Source: Liolophura sinensis (lineage: Eukaryota; Mollusca; Polyplacophora; Chitonida; Chitonidae). From it: a stretch of DNA of 64,000 nt. The stretch is from the NCBI RefSeq assembly GCF_032854445.1, contig NC_088304.1, forward strand, positions 23,943,704 to 24,007,703. Reading direction: 5' to 3'. The notes beneath the pieces are model-generated. The model was not told where the DNA came from. It was given only the letters and a program-made list of their open reading frames with translations, and made no database searches. Below, piece after piece: positions 57,870 to 64,000 of this stretch. Made by a program: the position numbers and the translations under genes. Each line of letters opens with the position of its first letter. Positions within the stretch are counted from its first letter, which is position 1.

Positions 57870-60840
57870 GAAGCATTTGATGTGTACTGAAAACAAATGC
57901 GCGGAAACATTTCGCCCTAGCCACCCTCTGTTTTGCTTCGAACACATACTTACCTCCACGAAGGAACAGTTTAGGCTACATCAATGCTAGGTATACAAAT
58001 AAATGAAATTTTCAACGCGGGGGTTCGTGTGACATGCTGTTTAACCATAAATCTTAACGGTTTCTACATTGACCGAGCTTCGTCTGGCAAAACGCCTAGC
58101 ATTTCGACAGCATTATGGATACTTTAGCAGTATTACGACGCTATTCTCCGGCTTCATACCAGACACACACGTGGTGAGAGCGGGTGATAAACAAGATATT
58201 GTCTCTGAAGTTACCGCTGCATAGGTATGTCAGGAACATTTGGCGCAGTATCTACTGAAGTCAGTAACCAACCAGTGACACGTAGGCGACCCCTCCAAAG
58301 TATAGCGTGTTCAGAGAAGTCGATTTAATTCAGCAATTTCGAATTTTGAGTAGACATTTACAAATAACATTCAATGTGATGACAACACAATATTTTGAGT
58401 AATTCTAAACCAGTGACGCCTGAGAAATGGCAAGAAACATCACTGCATATTTGCTTTGATTCTACATCGGTGCTGAGGGGCGTGACAATTACTACTTTTT
58501 AAGTATATACATAAACAGTCGGAATAAAACCTTAACTGAGGTAAACTGACAAGGGGTCGAATTTCACGGGTAATATATGTGACCATTTCCCAACTATCAC
58601 ACTGGCGTTACTGCTTTAGTTTTACTCTCTGTACTGTAGTCTTTTATATTTCGAATTATAATTCTTAGTTTATTAATTGCTCCGCTTTATTCAAATTGTT
58701 ACCCAGCTGTGTCAGCTTTATTTATACTTAAAATAAAGTGGTCTCAATTTTAACACGAGGATTGTTTATATGTTAAAATGGTAATTGCGTAACGTCTCAA
58801 ATTTGTCAGGGTCTTAAATGTACCGGAATCGGCCTCAGATTTAGTTTCTTGACCAAGTGGTTAGCATTAGCTATGTATAGGTCATTAGTACGCAAGCTAA
58901 AAAGGCGAAGTGGATCTCACAGAGCGGGCAAGATTGTTATCAGAAACGCATGTTCTTCTTGTTTTTTCCGCTATGCAAAGATGTAAATACTTGTACCTTC
59001 ATCATATTCATAACACCGGGGTTATCATACGCTGTTGGTGTGTCCGAGGGAGGGGTGGGGGACCAATCTGTCACTCAGGAATGTGGTATCTTCACATCTT
59101 AAGTCTGTGTATACACCAAGACCTTGTACTGGGTCACATCTCTCCAGGGTTCCCGCCTTTGGGTGCTTTGTAATTTTCTTCGCCCAGGATCAATTTCTAA
59201 ACACAGAAATTACTGTGGCCGTCAACCCGTAGAGCCATCTTTGTAATCCCATGAGGCTTGTCCTAAGGCCGTCGTTCTCTTTGCTAGTATCGACCGACAC
59301 CCCATCGGCAGGACCTTGACCAGGCTCCGTCCAGATAATGGCATGTAATATCCTAAATGCCACTCGCCACAAAAACTTTCATTTATTGTGCCTGACAGGA
59401 GGGCGAGACAAAGTCTGTGGTTGTTAGCGCGTGAACAAAGCTCGGCACTCGTCAGTCCGACTTAAGCTGCCTTCTTCAAACGACACTCAAGCATTGGCTG
59501 ATCATTGTCCGGAATACTACCAAATCTCCACCAGATGTCGTGAGGAGCCGACGTCATTGCCAGCTACTTCCGCATCCAGACTTATCTTCATGACGTCATC
59601 ACCGGACTACTTCCGTAATCAAGGCTTATCTCAATCACGTCGTAAACGGGCTAGGACATCTGCGTTCAAGACAACCACACACGGCTTATCCCATCCTATT
59701 TCTCCAAAGCAACGATGAAAGACTTTTATCACGCGATAGCGACCAAGTAAATCTATCCAGTTGGATGTGTTCAGTCACCAAGCCTTCTATGATATTGTGC
59801 AGTTTTTGTACTTTATGCTTTAACTTTTACGGCTAATGGAAATCAAGAAATTAGTAGAGATCACAATCTGCGATTATCTGCAAAGGGGGTCCTTTTGAGA
59901 CATTTGAAGGAAGAATCTTTTTACCTGATATCCTCCAGTGGTATTTAGAAATTGATGGTCATGATGTGACACCTAAGAATAAAAAAGAATTTCCCTTGTT
60001 TTTGCCAGTGCAACTGATGTATTCATAAACTACGTTAGCAGCCTGAAAAAATTCGGTCACTTCAGGCACACCTGAATATGATTCATAAACCGAGATATAG
60101 AAACGACCTGTTTAAACGTTCATGTATTTCGCAAGAAGTTTAACATTTTTCACGTGACAAATTTTGCCTGATTCTGATGGGTTTATCCACCTTAAAGCAC
60201 TAATTAAGAGTTTCTTTGTGATATTTATCTAATTTCTTTTGAGAAATGGTGTTGACATCAAAAGCATCGTTAGGCATTTTTGTGCTTCGCAAAGCGCATT
60301 TTTACCTGCAAAACTTTAGGTAAGGTATACTGTAAATATGCGTTGTTTTTGGGGGTTGAAACTGCCAAGATCATTGTCATATGACTAAAAAATTGTTAAG
60401 TAAGACATTAATCCTCAGGCATGGATAAATGTATGTACATACTTTCCCCGCATCTGAGGAAAAAAAAACAGATTCTATTCCAAACAGATTGCTGAAAATC
60501 GCAATTAGTATAAATATATATGCTTTGAAATCAGAATTTCTTCAAGAAAAAACTGAATAATTCCCAGAACAACTATGTGTACTCTCTTCGCCATTCAGTA
60601 TACGGTTGGTGGGGTAGAGCAACTTTAAGCGATTAACAGTCCTTTGTCGGTCACATCACTGTATTTACTTTTTACCTGTTTTATCCAGTGCCACGGGCGT
60701 GTAATTTTTTATTTCACCAGTTACGTCTGACCTTTCGTCAGCTATCACACTGTCCCCACAGCTGTGATTTTACTCTCACATACTGGATTTAACAGTTTTC
60801 CATATGACACAGTGTTGTCCCCTGGACTGCCATTAGGCCA
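57870..60840. other. Intergenic tract without recognised gene
   Basis: Nothing supported on either strand. A family B SINE 3' scrap (TGTCATATGACTAAAAAATT GTTAAG) lies near 60377. Confidence 0.5.
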
Positions 60841-60859
60841 AACATTGGGGTGAGGTCAA

Positions 60860-60892
60860 TGGCTGGTCCAACAAACGGTGGCAAGGCACATG
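60860..60892 (+). other. Weak candidate first coding exon
   Basis: An ATG in good context (GGTCAATGGCTGG) encodes MAGPTNGGKAH and ends at CAT|GTAAGT. No partner exon identified; could be chance. Confidence 0.15.
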
Positions 60893-61604
60893 TAAGTTAT
60901 CCCGACATGATGTTGATTAATTAGTGGTAATGCTCAAAGAGAGATTGACATAATTAACACGCTTACAAGGTTCATTTGGCTAATTCATCTCAATACCGTT
61001 GTGATTCCTGTGTACTTCGTTTATGATTTATGAAGCTTTGTACCACTTTACCAATGTTTCCTGTATTATTTAGACACCATATGACCCACAAAAGCGTCTG
61101 TAAACGTTTCCTGTTATTTCTGCAAAACTTCATTAACCGGACACTAGGGCCAGAAAATCGACTATATTCGGCCAATGGCTGCAGAATGCAGAACGGACAA
61201 ATCATCATACATGGGGAATTGGTGATTCCGATAGCGGACCTGACTGAGAGCGACAGTGGGGTTGATTGAATATTATGGAAATTCTCCTGATGTACTGCTC
61301 GCCTGTCCCGATTTAGTTGTTTAGTAAACCAACCGTTATACAGCGGCTTAAGAACGCTTAACAGTCGCTTAGCAACCTATTTCTGAAACTGATCGCCCCT
61401 CATTTTCTGAAAGGTGTATCATTAGAATCTATAGCTTCATAGATTACATGGTGATTAGAGCAACGCAGCTAAAAGCACGTTAACCGTGCGGATCAATGCG
61501 TCGATAGAGACATTTGTATACCAACCAACAACCAATAAGGACGTTCCGCCAGGCCAATTCCCCAAAACGATGCATAAGACAAACAACCAAAGAACTAAGT
61601 ATAT

Positions 61605-61758
61605 AAAGTACGAAAATAGAACGGAATCGTGCAAAGAGAAGCAGCCAACAGTTTTTCAGTGATGTTGGAAAGACGCAAGGTATGTTCTAGGCGACTCGGT
61701 AAAAGCAGACCATAACGTCTGTTATTCGTGTACCCCAGGTAGCATAAGTAGTGCGCAT
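61605..61758. repeat. Dispersed repeat D1, copy 2
   Basis: AGTTTTTCAGTGATGTTGGA, CGCAAGGTATGTTC, GCGACTCGGTAAAA; diverged copy of 52525-52668. Confidence 0.75.
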
Positions 61759-61908
61759 GTTTCTAAGCGTACACGAGTAGATCCGAGGACTCTACAGGAT
61801 GCGTGATACGGGGATGTGTGGTTAAATCTGTTTCTAAAGAGAGAAGCGGATGTGTTTTAATTATAGCAACACGTGACTGCAACTTATCATATTACAAACA
61901 ATTCCACC

Positions 61909-62120
61909 AGCTGTGAATAAATGTACTGCAGTTGGACCAGATTTTCATTTGTCGTACATATACACATCGGAAAAGTTTTGATACACCAATAGCACTGTCC
62001 TGATACGCCAGTGGATCAGCTGTGAATAAATGTACTGCAGTTGGACCAGATTTTCATTTGTCGTACATATACACATCGGAAAAGTTTTGATACACCAATA
62101 ACACTGTCCTGATACGCTTT
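61909..62120. repeat. 109-bp tandem duplication
   Basis: CAGCTGTGAATAAATGTACT through CACTGTCCTGATACGC occurs twice with a 109-bp period and nearly no differences (AATAGCACT versus AATAACACT). Very recent. Confidence 0.95.
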
Positions 62121-62134
62121 TGCCGCAAATTACA

Positions 62135-62386
62135 CTCAAAAAATTAGACTTCGTTAAATTTTAACAGAAAGTCTGTTGTCTGAGTGACGCCCGAATGTAT
62201 TTTGTTATCATAACATAATGCTGAGTCATATTCAGCACAGTATCCTCTTAGTCTAATAGAATCTTTGTGATAAATTAATGGAATATGTGTGTTATATTTT
62301 GCAGACCGCTTTGCTGCAACAACAGAATACGTTCTTGCATCACTCAGACAACAGACTGTTCAAATGAAATTTTGACTGTCAACAAA
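62135..62386. mobile_element. MITE-like element (family M3), copy 2
   Basis: Left TTTTAACAGAAAGTCTGTTG TCTGAGTGA and right TCACTCAGACAACAGACTGT are inverted; same family as 49061-49336. Confidence 0.78.
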
Positions 62387-62428
62387 TGTGAATGAAGACT
62401 CTTTAGAATAGTTCACGGCTAAGTAAAG

Positions 62429-62577
62429 CCTTATAACATCATGATAAACATAGCCTTATAACATCATGATAAACATAGCCTTATAACATCATGATAAACA
62501 TAGCCTTATAACATCATGATAAACATAGCCTTATAACATCATGATAAACATAGCCTTATAACATCATGATAAACATT
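62429..62577. repeat. 25-bp perfect tandem repeat, 6 copies
   Basis: CCTTATAACATCATGATAAA CATAG repeated six times without visible change. Confidence 0.97.
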
Positions 62578-63361
62578 AAACAATACATCTATAATTTTGA
62601 TTTTAACGGACGTATCATTCCGTTCTTAGTTCCGTTTTCTGGGGAATTTGTGCTCAAATTATGCTAATGAAAGGCACACACCAAAAACACACCTCTGCTC
62701 TGCATATTTTGTCGTGTTATATGCGTGTATTAAAACAAAACACGGCAATTTCCTTACAAATTCTACACCATTCCTGACAATAAACTTTATAACGTGTGTT
62801 TTGGTTCTGACAGACTTCGTAACATTATCTCGTCCTAGTTTTTATAACAGCTTCAGCTTAAAGGCTGGTGTATTGAGTGGAATTAACACGAAAATAAAAC
62901 AGAAAACCTTCAAAGGGATTTGAGCTGGTAACCGGATAACTTTGTCAGGATCTACGCCATAAACCAATTTTCGGGTTTCACTATCTTTGTAACTTTCCCT
63001 TTGATATATTCTGGTAAACATTTTCATTTTGGCATTAAAGAGGGCAAGGAAGAAAGAAAAAAAATAATTTTCTTCGCCACACCGCTACTTTTCCCTCAGA
63101 TATTTTATAAGCCATAATATTCCTCATGGAGAACGCCTTCGCTTGACTGCTACAGCTTTGGCAACAAAAAGTCGACAATGCATCCTAGTAGCCTACACTA
63201 TTTATATATGATCGATTAGTTTTGTCTGGGCAAATTCGCTATTTTCCAGGCCTTATTTTTCAGGCGCTATTTTCCGGGCGCCATTTTATGGCAGTGAAAG
63301 CACGAGATCACATGAGTGCAAAGAACAACAGCACTGTGTTGAAACAGTCCAGGTAAAAATT

Positions 63362-63615
63362 ACTTATTTGATTGAGGTTTCATGTCGAACTGAAGAATGT
63401 TTTACTTATACGACGCCGGCCGGTATAATGGTTCGAGAAAACCGGGCAGAGACGGAATGAAACCCATGACTATTCATTGCTGGTAGACCTTTCCACGTAC
63501 AACCGGAGGGGAAGCCAGTATGAGTTGGACTTGAACACACAGCGATCGCATTGGTGAGAGGGTTCTGGGTCATTGTGCTGCGCTGGTACGCTAACCATTA
63601 GACCACGGAGATCAC
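63362..63615 (-). mobile_element. Family A SINE, full length, diverged
   Basis: ACTTATTTGATTGAGGTTTC, ACTTATACGACGCCGGCCGG, GGACTTGAACACACAGCGAT, GCTAACCATTAGACCACGGA. Confidence 0.9.
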
Positions 63616-64000
63616 CAAGGTATAATTAAGAATAATTTTTCAGTTTTCTCCGCCTGAAAAAAAAGGTGGCCACACAACATTCAGGTAGCATATATTTTAT
63701 TCTAATGGCGGTTTACAGGTGTGAGAGAGTAGAGCCGTCAACACGGATTTCTGTATTGTTTCTCCTCTCAGTGGTTTTACACGAAAAATAGAAATAATAG
63801 AGTTACAGATTGGGTTTCGTCCCCACCTCCCGATCTATCCAACACCCTCGAATCGCTTAAAAACCGGTCTCTCAAACTGACCGTCCCTTACTTTCTGACG
63901 GAGTGTCATGAGAATGCCAAGCCATCAGGTCACGTAATGATTGGGCCCACTCCGCATTTTAATCGAGCGCATGATAATTGGCACATATGGAATGGTGGCG

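Overview
This is animal nuclear DNA. Its genes are split into many short exons with GT-AG introns, and the introns and intergenic DNA are full of tRNA-headed SINEs, MITE-like inverted-repeat elements, minisatellites and decayed transposons. The gene content and repeat style suggest an invertebrate, probably a lophotrochozoan such as a mollusc or brachiopod. The phylum is my inference, because no species marker is visible.

Left part (1-22468, minus strand): the 5' two thirds of an ABC transporter of subfamily C that most resembles the sulfonylurea receptors (ABCC8/ABCC9, the KATP channel regulatory subunit). I could place 15 exons with consistent phases, about 939 residues. They run from the TMD0 domain to the LSGGQ signature of the first nucleotide-binding domain, and the rest lies off the left edge. 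Its introns hold a 43-bp minisatellite of about 49 copies, a 41-bp minisatellite of about 40 copies that is an amplified copy of the exon 6/intron 6 junction, a 29-bp minisatellite, a LINE remnant split by a SINE, and several foldback elements.

Centre (23229-29300, plus strand): SUPT4H1/SPT4, the small zinc-finger subunit of the DSIF elongation factor, in four exons. It is divergent from the ABCC gene across about 760 bp. Exon 1 carries an apparent one-base insertion that breaks the first zinc-ligand pair. Intron 1 holds a long inverted repeat whose two arms carry related ORFs. Next (39416-32657, minus strand) comes a SPATA22-like meiotic recombination gene in eight exons, convergent with SPT4, with an apparent one-base deletion in exon 5.

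Right part (about 39.5-64 kb): no cellular gene that I can support. It contains a degraded tyrosine-recombinase retroelement fragment (41.5-42.0 kb), a complete but inactivated Tc1-like transposon with TA target duplications (46005-47584), SINE copies, MITE pairs, simple repeats and long anonymous tracts. Two short ATG-plus-splice-donor segments (57.3 and 60.9 kb) are weak candidates for first exons of genes lying to the right.

The three cellular genes have unrelated jobs (channel regulation, transcription elongation, meiosis). The window looks like ordinary animal chromosome and I see no novel multi-gene system. The most unusual structure is the minisatellite that multiplies a coding exon end together with its splice donor.
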